Assembly (NCBI GenBank): GCA_039807745.1
Contig: JBDHRV010000093.1
Location: 1-14,170 of the forward strand
Direction of reading: 5' to 3'
Length of the DNA stretch: 14,170 nt
Source: JAEUMW01 sp039807745
GTDB taxonomy: Bacteria; Pseudomonadota; Gammaproteobacteria; Burkholderiales; JAEUMW01
In this document: positions 1 through 6,574 of the stretch, one piece after another
How the letters are laid out: every line of letters starts with the position of its first letter
Position numbering within the stretch: position 1 is the first letter of the stretch
The notes under the pieces: model-generated
What the model was told of the DNA's origin: nothing
Database searches by the model: none
What the model saw: only the letters and a program-made list of their open reading frames with translations
Position numbers and translations under genes: made by a program

Positions 1-231
1 GGCGCGACCTGCGTCAACCGCCAGACGGTGACGGTCACGGTACGGAACACCCATCCGTCGCGTACGGTGCGCGTGTGGCTGGAGCGATCGGTCGGCGGCG
101 TGCCGACCGGGGATCGGTCGAAATCCGACCTGAAGCCGTCCGCGGCCCCCGAGGATCTCGGCTGCGCCAAGTCCCTGGAGGGCGCCGAGCAGAAATGGAA
201 GGTGCAGCGGGCCGTCTTTCTGGACGGCTGA
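1..231 (+). CDS. C-terminal end of an unrecognised protein (5' end outside window)
   Basis: Frame 1 is open from the first base to the TGA at 229-231, giving about 76 codons. The gene probably begins upstream of the window. An in-frame ATG-like start is not needed: residues before the first internal codon that could start (ACG/GTG region at 25-30) read as ordinary protein, including a Cys near residue 5 and another near residue 55. The visible part alternates beta-prone stretches such as TVTVTVRNTHPS with charged segments and ends in KVQRAVFLDG. This would fit the end of a small secreted or beta-rich domain, but I recognise no family. It converges with the acidic-protein gene, whose stop lies 28 bp away, and no clear hairpin terminator sits between them. 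The competing frame at 75-500 is a shadow that runs antisense through the next gene. Confidence 0.5.
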   Translation, partial: GATCVNRQTVTVTVRNTHPSRTVRVWLERSVGGVPTGDRSKSDLKPSAAPEDLGCAKSLEGAEQKWKVQRAVFLDG

Positions 232-259
232 ACTGCTCAACGCCCGACCCCCGTCGAAC

Positions 260-565
260 CTACCGGAAGTCGTCCTCCTCGTCTTCCTCCTCTTCGCCCT
301 CGTCGGTGTCGTCGAGGAGCGTCGTGGCATCGCCCGACACGAGGAGGTGCAGCATGTCCCCGTCGAAACCGACGACTTCGTACTCCAGGTCGTCGAGGTC
401 GGGAGAGTCGGTCAGCATTTCGGACAGCATGCCGATGAACGTGTCCCGATCGCTGTCGACGATCTCGTCCAGGTCCACCGGAACAATGCCTTCCACATAG
501 CCGTTGGCGTCCATCTGGCGTCGCATCTGGACGTGCGTCAGCGGGCGGGTCAAGACTTCCTGCAT
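260..565 (-). CDS. Small acidic protein of unknown function (101 aa)
   Basis: This is a 101-residue minus-strand gene. The start chosen is the ATG at 565-563 because a strong Shine-Dalgarno run (AGGAGAGGAG) sits directly upstream on the minus strand; the longer frame to 649 has no such signal. The N-terminus (MQEVLTRPLTHVQMRRQMDA) is mildly basic. The middle is acidic, with short hydrophobic patches such as YEVVGFDGDMLHLLVSG. The C-terminus is a nearly pure Asp/Glu tail (TDEGEEEEDEEDDFR). There is no signal peptide, membrane segment or cysteine, so it is probably a soluble cytoplasmic protein. The acidic tail could mediate contacts with a basic partner or nucleic-acid-binding protein, but that is speculation. 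It lies 142 bp downstream of the bactofilin-like gene on the same strand, so co-transcription is possible. I do not recognise the family. Confidence 0.72.
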   Translation of the reverse strand: MQEVLTRPLTHVQMRRQMDANGYVEGIVPVDLDEIVDSDRDTFIGMLSEMLTDSPDLDDLEYEVVGFDGDMLHLLVSGDATTLLDDTDEGEEEEDEEDDFR

Positions 566-707
566 GCTCCTCTCCTGATCTACAACTACGATTCGGTCAA
601 CGCGACGCAGACTCGTGCGAGCTGCCGCGAGCTCGCGCCGCCCAGGCATTCTTCACGTATGGCAGATCGGTGCGAAACCGGTTCGCCGCTTCGCTCGATA
701 CGCACGA

Positions 708-1835
708 TCACGCCGCCGCTGGGCGCCGTTCGGCGTACTGGCGATACAGTTGCTGGCCGAGCGCTCCCACGCCGAAGACCAGCACGAGCAACGCCACCAC
801 CCCGCCCGCCACCGGCAGGCGGGCGACGAGCGCCAGCAGCACCAGCGCCGCCAGCAGCAACGCGACGCGCCAGCCGGTGCCCGGTGCGCGGCCGCCGCGC
901 AGCAGGCGGCCGATCCGCTCCGCCACGAAGAAGAGCGCGGTGAGAAAGCCCGCCAGCAGCAGCACCGCGTAGAGCGCGATCAGGGCGAAGGCGACCGGGA
1001 TGCCGACCACGGTCACGATCAGCAGCAGGGCTACGACGGGCAGTGCAAAGACGAGCGCCGCGCCGAGCGCGAAACTCCGCAACGGCGAGGCGCGCACGCG
1101 GTCCTGGGCGGCCACCGTGAAGCGCGGAAAGATGAGCAGCAGCAGGATGCCGGCCGCCCACAGGCCGGCGTAGAAGAGCGGCACCGCCCACTCGCCCGTG
1201 CGGCGCACCTCGGCTGCTTTCTCCGGCGCGCGCGACGGCATCGCGGTCACCGGACCCTGCACCTGTGCACCGGGCGCGATCAAGGGCGCACGGCGGCTCG
1301 TGAAGTGGATCGGCCCCTCGATCCTCGCGCTCGAGGTGATCTCGATACGGCTCGCGATGATGCGCAGTCCGCCCCCCACGTGCCCCGAGATCACGAGCCG
1401 GTCGGCGAATATGCGCCCGCCCCGGTCCAGCGTGCCCGCCACCTCGACGTTGCCCCCGGCGAGCGCGACCCTGTCCTCGACGCGCGCGCTGCTGCCAATG
1501 GAAATGGTGCCCGCGGCGATCGCAACCTCGCCGCTCACGGGAGCGTCGAGGGTGACATCGCCCCCCATGACGTGCAGGTCGTCCTCCACCGGCGCGGACA
1601 CGGTGACGCGCCCCCCGGCGGCGAACACTTCGCCCTGCACCGGATGGTCGATCGTGACCTGCCCGCCGACCGCGTAGAAATCGCCGCCGACCGGTCCCGT
1701 GGTGCGCGCGATGCCCGCGGCGAGGTACACGTTTCCGGTGTCGTACCATGACTCGTCCGCCGGCGCAGCCAGCGACAGGCTCGAGGCGAGGGCGAGCACG
1801 ATGAGGCCGAGCTTGAGTGTGATTGCGTCTGCCAT
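708..1835 (-). CDS. Secreted/membrane-anchored bactofilin-like polymer-forming protein (375 aa)
   Basis: The start is the ATG at 1835-1833, the only Met that places a signal-peptide-like segment (KLGLIVLALASSLSLAAPA, residues ~8-26) at the N-terminus. The ribosome binding site is weak. Residues ~35-190 form a run of short Gly/Val-rich repeats (for example GGDFYAVGGQVTID, GEVFAAGGRVTV, DDLHVMGGDVTLD, GEVAIAAGTISIG). This is typical of the right-handed beta-helix of bactofilin/polymer-forming cytoskeletal proteins. After a linker, the C-terminal ~165 residues hold four to five hydrophobic helices (around AGLWAAGILLLLIF, ALPVVALLLIVTVVGIPVAF, LYAVLLLAGFLTALFFV, VALLLAALVLLALVA and GGVVALLVLVFGVGAL) and end in a short basic tail. 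Classical bactofilins are cytosolic and about 100-200 aa. The layout here instead predicts an exported beta-helix tethered to the inner membrane, perhaps an envelope scaffold. The topology and role are inferred. Confidence 0.85.
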   Translation of the reverse strand: MADAITLKLGLIVLALASSLSLAAPADESWYDTGNVYLAAGIARTTGPVGGDFYAVGGQVTIDHPVQGEVFAAGGRVTVSAPVEDDLHVMGGDVTLDAPVSGEVAIAAGTISIGSSARVEDRVALAGGNVEVAGTLDRGGRIFADRLVISGHVGGGLRIIASRIEITSSARIEGPIHFTSRRAPLIAPGAQVQGPVTAMPSRAPEKAAEVRRTGEWAVPLFYAGLWAAGILLLLIFPRFTVAAQDRVRASPLRSFALGAALVFALPVVALLLIVTVVGIPVAFALIALYAVLLLAGFLTALFFVAERIGRLLRGGRAPGTGWRVALLLAALVLLALVARLPVAGGVVALLVLVFGVGALGQQLYRQYAERRPAAA

Positions 1836-2000
1836 CGTCGGCGGGCGCGATGAACCGCGATCCCGCGTTCTCCAGTTGCGTTCCGCCGCCGATTGTACCG
1901 CGTCGACTTTGCCCGAAGACGACTCGGCCTTCCGCCGTACAATATCGCCGCCCTTCAGGCGTCGCACCGGGCGACGAGCAGGAATCGGGGAGGCAGAGGA
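1836..2000. promoter_or_regulatory. Divergent intergenic region with candidate -10 boxes in both directions
   Basis: This 165-bp spacer separates the minus-strand bactofilin-like gene from plus-strand aas, so it should hold both promoters. A TACAAT hexamer lies at 1938-1943 on the plus strand. The complement, ATTGTA, at 1892-1897 gives TACAAT on the minus strand. With a 17-bp spacer both would use the same stretch near 1915-1920 as -35, but neither strand matches TTGACA well there. The aas ribosome binding site (AGGCAGAGGA, 1991-2000) abuts its ATG. The -10 boxes are seen; promoter function is inferred. Confidence 0.3.
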
Positions 2001-4178
2001 ATGGAAGGACCGCGAACCGGGCAGCGCCCGCCACTCATGCGCCGTGTGGCGAAGGCGGTGGGCCGGCCGTTGCTGCGCCTGCTCTTTCGCGTGCGTATCG
2101 AGGGCGGACTCGACGCCTTCGAGGCCGAGCGGCTGCTCGTCATCGCGAACCACGAGTCCTTCCTCGACGGGCCGCTGCTGGGCGCGTTCCTCCCGATCGA
2201 TCCGGTGTACGTCGTCCACAGCCAGGTCGTCGCGAACCCCTATTTCCGCTTCCTGCTGAGCCTGGTGGACTATGTCGCGCTCGAGCCGGCGAACCCGCTT
2301 GCCATCAAGGGCGTGCTCAAGATCGTGGAGTCGGGGCGGCCGGTGGTGATCTTCCCGGAGGGGCGCATCACCGTCACCGGCAACCTCATGAAGGTGTACG
2401 ACGGCCCCGCCTTCGTCGCCTCGCGGACCAGTGCGACGATCGTTCCCGTGCGCCTCGACGGGCCGGCGCGCTCATACTTCAGTCGCCTTTCCGGGCGCTA
2501 TCCGCTGCGTCTTTTCCCGCGCGTGACACTCACCGTCCTGCCGCCCACCACGCTGCCGCGCATCGAGGGCGGCAGTGCGGACGAGCGCCAGCGCAAGAGC
2601 GGCGAGGCGATGCGCCGCCTGATGCAGCACATGATTTTCTCGTCGCAGCCCAGGCACACGCTTTATTCCCAGTTCATCGACACGATTGCCGTGTTCGGGC
2701 GACGGCGGCTCGTGGTCGAGGACATGAAGCAGGTCGAGCAGAACTATGGGCATCTGCTCAAGGCGACCCTCGCGCTGGGGCGTCTCGGCAGCCGGCTCGC
2801 GGCACGCAACGAGGCAGTTGGCGTGTTGATGCCCAACGTGATCGGTGCGGTGGGCCTCGTGCTCGGGCTCACGGTGTTCCGTCGCGTGCCGGCCATGCTC
2901 AACTACACGGCCGGCGCGGAGGCGATCCGCAACGCCTGCGTCGCCGCGCGGGTGCGCACGATCATCACCTCGCGCCAGTTCGTCGAGACCGCGAAGCTCG
3001 AGCCGGTGATCGCGGACTTGGGCGGCGTGCGCGTGGTCTACCTGGAAGACCTGCGCGGCACGTTCGGCTTCGCGGACAAGCTGTGGCTCGTGCTGTGGGC
3101 GTTGCGCTTCCCGCGCGCGGTGGCGGCCCCGGCCGACCCCGGCGACCCGGCGGTGATCCTCTTCACGTCCGGCTCGGAGGGGCGGCCGAAGGGCGTGGTG
3201 CTGTCGCACCGCGCCATCCTCTCGAACATCGGCCAGGTGCGCGCCGTGATTCCCTTCTCGCCCGATGACAAGGTGTTGAACGCGCTGCCCGTGTTCCACT
3301 CCTTCGGGCTCACCGCCGGCACGCTGCTGCCGCTGCTCTCCGGCACGAACCTGTTCCTGTATCCGAGCCCGCTCCACTACCGCGCGATCCCCGAGATTGC
3401 CTACGACCGCAGTTGCACGGTGCTGCTCGGTACCAGCACCTTCCTCGGCAACTACGCGAAGGTGGCGAATCCGTACGATTTCTTTCGCCTGCGCTACGTG
3501 GTGGCCGGCGCGGAAAAGGTGTCGGAAACGGTGCGGCAGGCGTGGTTCGAGAAGTTCGGCCTGCGCATCTTCGAAGGTTACGGCGCCACCGAGACCGCGC
3601 CGGTGCTCGCCGCCAACACGCCAATGGCGTATCGCACCGGGACCGTCGGCCAACTGCTGCCGGAGATCGAGGGACGCGTCGTGCCGGTGTCGGGCATCGA
3701 GCGCGGCGGACTGCTGCACGTGCGCGGCCCGAACGTGATGTCGGGCTATCTGCGCTACGAGAATCCCGGCGTGCTCGAACCGCCGGCCTCGGAACTCGGC
3801 GCGGGCTGGTACAACACCGGCGACGTGGTGGAGATCGACGCGGACGGCTTCGTCACCATACTCGGCCGCGTCAAGCGCTTCGCCAAGGTCGCCGGCGAGA
3901 TGATCTCGCTGGAGGTCGTCGAGAAGATCGCGTTCGCGGCCTCGCCGGAGATGCAGCACGCGGCCTCCAGCCAGCCCGACGAACAGCGCGGCGAAGCGAT
4001 CGTGCTCTTCACCACCGACCCGGCGCTCACGCGGGAGCGCCTGCAGGAAGCCGCGCGGGCGGGTGGCCATCCCGAGCTTGCAGTGCCGCGCAAGCTCGTG
4101 CTGGTCGAGGCGCTGCCGCTGCTCGGGACCGGCAAGGTCGACTACGTCGCGCTGAAGGGCCTCGCCGCCGCAACGTAG
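2001..4178 (+). CDS. aas: Bifunctional 2-acylglycerophosphoethanolamine acyltransferase / acyl-ACP synthetase (725 aa)
   Basis: Aas-type enzymes activate free fatty acids on an acyl carrier and re-acylate lysophospholipids (2-acyl-GPE) at the inner membrane, recycling lipids. The N-terminal PlsC-like domain (~30-220) has the catalytic H-x4-D motif (NHESFLD, H51/D56) and the phosphate-binding FPEGR block (118-122). The remainder is an ANL-superfamily adenylation domain. It has a P-loop LFTSGSEGRPKG (387-398), the A5 motif GYGATET (526-532), YNTGD (604-608) with the downstream hinge GRVKRFAKVAGEM, and the A10 lysine in GTGKVDY (K712). All key residues are present. The length matches E. coli Aas (719 aa). 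The ATG at 2001 was chosen because a purine-rich AGGCAGAGGA precedes it; the longer frame from 1893 would include the promoter region. There is no LplT-like lysolipid transporter beside it in this window. A simple acyltransferase-AMP-ligase fusion with other acyl substrates remains possible. Confidence 0.93.
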   Translation: MEGPRTGQRPPLMRRVAKAVGRPLLRLLFRVRIEGGLDAFEAERLLVIANHESFLDGPLLGAFLPIDPVYVVHSQVVANPYFRFLLSLVDYVALEPANPLAIKGVLKIVESGRPVVIFPEGRITVTGNLMKVYDGPAFVASRTSATIVPVRLDGPARSYFSRLSGRYPLRLFPRVTLTVLPPTTLPRIEGGSADERQRKSGEAMRRLMQHMIFSSQPRHTLYSQFIDTIAVFGRRRLVVEDMKQVEQNYGHLLKATLALGRLGSRLAARNEAVGVLMPNVIGAVGLVLGLTVFRRVPAMLNYTAGAEAIRNACVAARVRTIITSRQFVETAKLEPVIADLGGVRVVYLEDLRGTFGFADKLWLVLWALRFPRAVAAPADPGDPAVILFTSGSEGRPKGVVLSHRAILSNIGQVRAVIPFSPDDKVLNALPVFHSFGLTAGTLLPLLSGTNLFLYPSPLHYRAIPEIAYDRSCTVLLGTSTFLGNYAKVANPYDFFRLRYVVAGAEKVSETVRQAWFEKFGLRIFEGYGATETAPVLAANTPMAYRTGTVGQLLPEIEGRVVPVSGIERGGLLHVRGPNVMSGYLRYENPGVLEPPASELGAGWYNTGDVVEIDADGFVTILGRVKRFAKVAGEMISLEVVEKIAFAASPEMQHAASSQPDEQRGEAIVLFTTDPALTRERLQEAARAGGHPELAVPRKLVLVEALPLLGTGKVDYVALKGLAAAT

Positions 4179-4350
4179 CGTGATCGAGAGCGGGCGGGCG
4201 TTCGAACGCGTCGCCGTGGCGTGCACGTCGCCGCTCGCCCGGAGCGCAATCTATAATCCTCGCCCAGCGCGCGGCCATGACCGACGCATCCGTTACCCGC
4301 GGCCGGTCGGTTGCGCGCGCCCACACGAATGAACACCAGGGAGCGCAGCA
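4179..4350 (+). promoter_or_regulatory. aas-amt spacer with candidate sigma-54 (-24/-12) and sigma-70 -10 elements
   Basis: The 172-bp spacer holds TGGCGTG-CACG-TCGC at 4217-4231. Its GG (4218-4219) and GC (4230-4231) are spaced exactly as in -24/-12 promoters (GG-N10-GC), with one mismatch in the TTGC half. A perfect TATAAT lies at 4252-4257 but has no good -35 hexamer at 16-18 bp. A 12-bp perfect palindrome GCGTTCGAACGC is at 4198-4209, just upstream. Ammonium transporter genes are commonly NtrC/sigma-54 controlled, which makes the -24/-12 reading attractive, but such matches arise by chance in GC-rich DNA. An AGGGAG ribosome binding site (4338-4343) precedes amt. Confidence 0.35.
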
Positions 4351-5553
4351 ATGGAAAACCTGAAGGCGGGTACCGACGTACTCTTCGTGCTGCTGGGGGC
4401 GATCATGGTCCTGGCGATGCATTCCGGGTTCGCTTTCCTCGAGGTCGGTACCGTGCGCGAGAAGAACCAGGTGAACGCGCTGGTCAAGATCCTCTCCGAC
4501 TTCGCGGTGTCGACCGTGGCGTACTTCTTCGTCGGCTATCTGGTGGCCTATGGAACCGGCTTCCTGGCGAGCGCCACCGATCTCGCGCAGAAGAGCGGCT
4601 TCGAGCTCGTGAGATTCTTCTTTCTGCTCACGTTCGCGGCCGCCGTCCCGGCGATCATTTCCGGCGGCATCGCGGAGCGGGCGAGTTTCAACCCGCAGAT
4701 CATTGCTACGCTGCTCATCGTCGCGCTCGTCTATCCCCTCTTCGAGGGCATCGCGTGGAACGATCGCTTCGGCGTTCAGGCCTGGATGGAAGCTAAGTTC
4801 GGCGCGAAGTTTCACGATTTCGCGGGGTCGGTAGTGGTGCACACCATGGGCGGCTGGCTCGCGCTCGCGGCAGTGCTGCTGCTGGGTCCGCGGTCCGGCC
4901 GCTACACCCGCGAGGGGAAGATGGTCGCGCACCCACCGTCGAGCATTCCGTTTCTCGCTCTGGGTGCCTGGGTGCTGACTGTCGGCTGGTTCGGCTTCAA
5001 CGTGATGTCGGCTCAGAGCATCGAAAAGATCAGCGGGCTGGTCGCGTTGAACTCGCTCATGGCCATGGCGGGCGGCACGATCGCGGCGCTCGTCATCGGG
5101 CGCAACGACCCCGGATTCGTCCATAACGGACCGCTCGCAGGGTTGGTGGCGGTATGCGCCGGCTCCGATGTGATGCATCCCGTGGGCGGTCTCGTCACCG
5201 GCGCGGTCGCCGGCGCCCTCTTCGTCTTCATGTTTCCCGTGACGCAGCAGCGGATGAAGATCGACGATGTGCTGGGCGTGTGGCCGCTGCACGGACTGTG
5301 CGGGGCGTGGGGCGGGATCGCTGCCGCACTCTTCGGCGCGAGCGCGATGGGTGGCCTCGGCGGCGTGAGCTTCATGGCGCAAGTGACGGGCACGTTGCTC
5401 GGCATCGTGATTGCGCTGACGGGGGGCTTCATCGTCTACGGCATCCTCAGGGCAACCGTTGGCCTTCGCCTCGACCCGGAGGAGGAGTTCAGGGGTGCGG
5501 ACTTGAGCATCCACCAGATTGGCGCGACACCAGAGCGGGAGTCGGGGTGGTGA
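4351..5553 (+). CDS. amt: Ammonium transporter, Amt family (400 aa)
   Basis: This is an inner-membrane trimeric channel that conducts ammonium/ammonia into the cell. The 400 residues form the usual 11-helix core. It carries the Amt signature: the Asp of the recruitment site and first pore His in DFAGSVVVHTMGG (D156, H164), GWFGFNVMSAQS, NGPLAGLVAVCAGSDVMHP (~259-277), and the second pore His in GVWPLHGLCGAWGG (H314). The twin-His pair H164/H314 is therefore intact. The cytosolic C-terminus (RGADLSIHQIGATPE) resembles the region through which GlnK/PII proteins gate Amt channels. There is no N-terminal signal peptide, unlike AmtB forms that have one. The ATG is preceded by AGGGAG at about 8 bases. 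No glnK lies next to it, so a PII partner would be encoded elsewhere. It appears to be a single-gene unit. Confidence 0.96.
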   Translation: MENLKAGTDVLFVLLGAIMVLAMHSGFAFLEVGTVREKNQVNALVKILSDFAVSTVAYFFVGYLVAYGTGFLASATDLAQKSGFELVRFFFLLTFAAAVPAIISGGIAERASFNPQIIATLLIVALVYPLFEGIAWNDRFGVQAWMEAKFGAKFHDFAGSVVVHTMGGWLALAAVLLLGPRSGRYTREGKMVAHPPSSIPFLALGAWVLTVGWFGFNVMSAQSIEKISGLVALNSLMAMAGGTIAALVIGRNDPGFVHNGPLAGLVAVCAGSDVMHPVGGLVTGAVAGALFVFMFPVTQQRMKIDDVLGVWPLHGLCGAWGGIAAALFGASAMGGLGGVSFMAQVTGTLLGIVIALTGGFIVYGILRATVGLRLDPEEEFRGADLSIHQIGATPERESGW

Positions 5554-5812
5554 GGCGTTGCGCGCGGGGCGGCGGAGGGTCGCGCGAGTTATCGTGCAAC
5601 TTGCGCCTGACAGGAAGCATCCTGTCCTTGAGGTAATCGGCACCACCATCGGTACGCAGAACTGCACGGGTACGAGGCCCATGGTAATGGGCGTCGAAAG
5701 ATCGAGCTGAAGCGATGCTTGGATTACTGGGAGATGGCTAAGGCTCGCGCCCCGTCGGGCGAAGCGCCGGGGAGAGGTATACTCCCCAGATTCTGTTGAG
5801 TTGGGGGTTGTC
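5554..5812. other. Intergenic region with two small perfect hairpins; no gene recognised
   Basis: This 259-bp spacer between amt and the toxin-antitoxin operon has no convincing gene. It holds two perfect short inverted repeats: GACAGGA-AGCA-TCCTGTC (5609-5626) and GCCCAT-GGTA-ATGGGC (5677-5692). Both have tetraloops and neither is followed by a T-run, so neither is a classic terminator. The first lies 56 bp past the amt stop and could act in 3'-end formation. A short reading frame covers 5519-5710 but overlaps the amt end in another frame and lacks a ribosome binding site, so I do not call it. Confidence 0.4.
5769..5787 (+). promoter_or_regulatory. Operator-like inverted repeat over the toxin-antitoxin promoter
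   Basis: GGGGAG (5769-5774) and CTCCCC (5782-5787) form perfect 6-bp arms around a 7-base centre. The candidate -10 box TATACT (5778-5783) lies within the repeat, about 30 bp upstream of the antitoxin ATG. Type II antitoxins usually repress their own promoter by binding such a repeat, so this is a good candidate autoregulatory operator. No clear -35 is seen. Confidence 0.5.
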
Positions 5813-6049
5813 ATGTCGAGCATGCTGGCCGAGTTGAAGCAGAAGGCGGCGCAGCTCTCGGAGCCCGAGCGAGCCGATCTCGCTCTCGCTCTGATCGAAT
5901 CTCTGCATGGCCCAGCCGAGGACCGGAACGCGGTCGAGGAGGCATGGCGTGCGGAAATGGAGCGTCGGGCTGATGAAGTCGAGCGAGGAGAGGTAGAAGT
6001 CATCCCTGGCGATGAGGTTTTCGCTGAGGTTCGCCGCCGACTGCGGTGA
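5813..6049 (+). CDS. Antitoxin of a type II toxin-antitoxin pair, addiction-module family (78 aa)
   Basis: The 78-residue protein has a helical N-terminal part (MLAELKQKAAQLSEPERADL) followed by ALALIESLHG. This matches the short addiction-module antitoxins (Unstab_antitox family, TIGR02574-like) found beside ParE/RelE toxins. The middle is a charged helix rich in Glu/Arg (EEAWRAEMERRADEVERGE) and the end is PGDEVFAEVRRRLR, the usual toxin-wrapping segment of the family. The ATG at 5813 is chosen for its G-rich upstream run (TTGGGGG). A TTG at 5801 and an ATG at 5822 are alternatives. The stop overlaps the toxin start by four bases (GTGA, 6046-6049), so translation of the two is coupled. It should neutralise the toxin and repress the operon through the inverted repeat at 5769-5787; that role is inferred from the family. 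Confidence 0.87.
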   Translation: MSSMLAELKQKAAQLSEPERADLALALIESLHGPAEDRNAVEEAWRAEMERRADEVERGEVEVIPGDEVFAEVRRRLR

Positions 6050-6339
6050 TCCCCTACGACTTTCATCCGGAAGCGAAGGCGGAGTTTATCGAGGCTACGC
6101 TGTACTATGAATCGCGAAGGTTGGGTCTCGGCGCTTCCTTTGCTGCCGAGGTCGAGCGCGCGATTTCCCTCATCCGTTCACACCCGGACGTCGGCGCTCC
6201 CGATCGACGCTCCTGCCGCCGGATGTCCCTTCCGGGCTTCCCCTACTCGGTCGTTTACCGGCCCTATGCCAAGTCAATTGTGATCCTGGCGGTCGCTCAT
6301 CAGAGTCGTCGACCGGACTATTGGCGGCACAGGAAGTAG
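6046..6339 (+). CDS. ParE/RelE-superfamily toxin (97 aa)
   Basis: This 97-aa protein has the ParE/RelE fold signature. It starts YDFHPEAKAEFIEATLYYE, then has a helix with GLGASFAAEVERAISLI, then HPDVGAP. It ends with the strand motif LPGFPYSVVYRP followed by IVILAVAHQSRRPDYW, the hallmark end of ParE-like toxins. The start is GTG at 6046, which overlaps the antitoxin stop in a GTGA junction. This is the typical antitoxin-first, translationally coupled order. ParE members inhibit DNA gyrase, while RelE members cleave mRNA on ribosomes. The sequence resembles ParE more than RelE, but the target cannot be assigned from sequence alone. The protein is full length and not visibly disrupted, so the module is probably active. 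Confidence 0.88.
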   Translation: MIPYDFHPEAKAEFIEATLYYESRRLGLGASFAAEVERAISLIRSHPDVGAPDRRSCRRMSLPGFPYSVVYRPYAKSIVILAVAHQSRRPDYWRHRK

Positions 6340-6388
6340 CCGGCTCAACATGGCAATCAAGCTGAGCGGTCCTGAGACATTCCGAGCG

Positions 6389-6574
6389 ATGGCCGTAGCG
6401 ACCTTCCGGTTCTACGAAGAGCTGAGCGACTTTCTTCCTTCGGCGAGAAGGAAACGCGACTTCGCCTGGGCGTGCACCCGTGGCGCCGCCGTACCTGAGA
6501 AGCAGCCCACGGCCGGTTTGCCGCTCCGGCGCAGGAGGAAACGATGCCGATGCCTGATACGGTACGCAAGGTGA
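6389..6574 (+). pseudogene. Truncated N-terminal remnant resembling a Mut7-C / ubiquitin-fold protein
   Basis: The first ~35 codons (6389-6493), containing VATFRFYEELSDFLPSARR and KRDFAWACTRGAAV, resemble from memory the start of bacterial proteins that fuse a ubiquitin-like domain to a Mut7-C RNase-like domain. In those proteins, FRFYEELNDFL-like segments open the ubiquitin-like part. The likeness then stops: the frame continues as Arg-rich low-complexity residues (PLRRRRKRCR) and ends at a TGA inside the next gene. The expected rest of the ubiquitin-like domain and the zinc-binding RNase domain are absent from all frames here. I therefore read it as a 5' fragment left by a deletion. It overlaps the ACT gene start by 31 bases. 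An alternative is a small expressed peptide. The family call rests on one short segment. Confidence 0.5.

Noticed and set aside
586..2034. A 482-codon minus-strand frame over the bactofilin-like gene
   Set aside because: It is another frame of the same strand, Arg/Gly-rich without domains; the frame at 708-1835 has clear repeats and membrane helices.
1823..3268. A 481-codon plus-strand frame overlapping aas
   Set aside because: It is an Arg/Ala-rich shadow of aas, which has all catalytic motifs in its own frame.
5519..5710. A short plus-strand frame at the end of amt and in the following spacer
   Set aside because: It overlaps amt in another frame, lacks a ribosome binding site and I recognise no family; the downstream part looks oddly protein-like but cannot be supported.
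4027..6066. A 679-codon minus-strand frame crossing aas end, amt and the antitoxin gene
   Set aside because: It is antisense to three recognised genes and crosses their intergenic regions, with no motif of its own.
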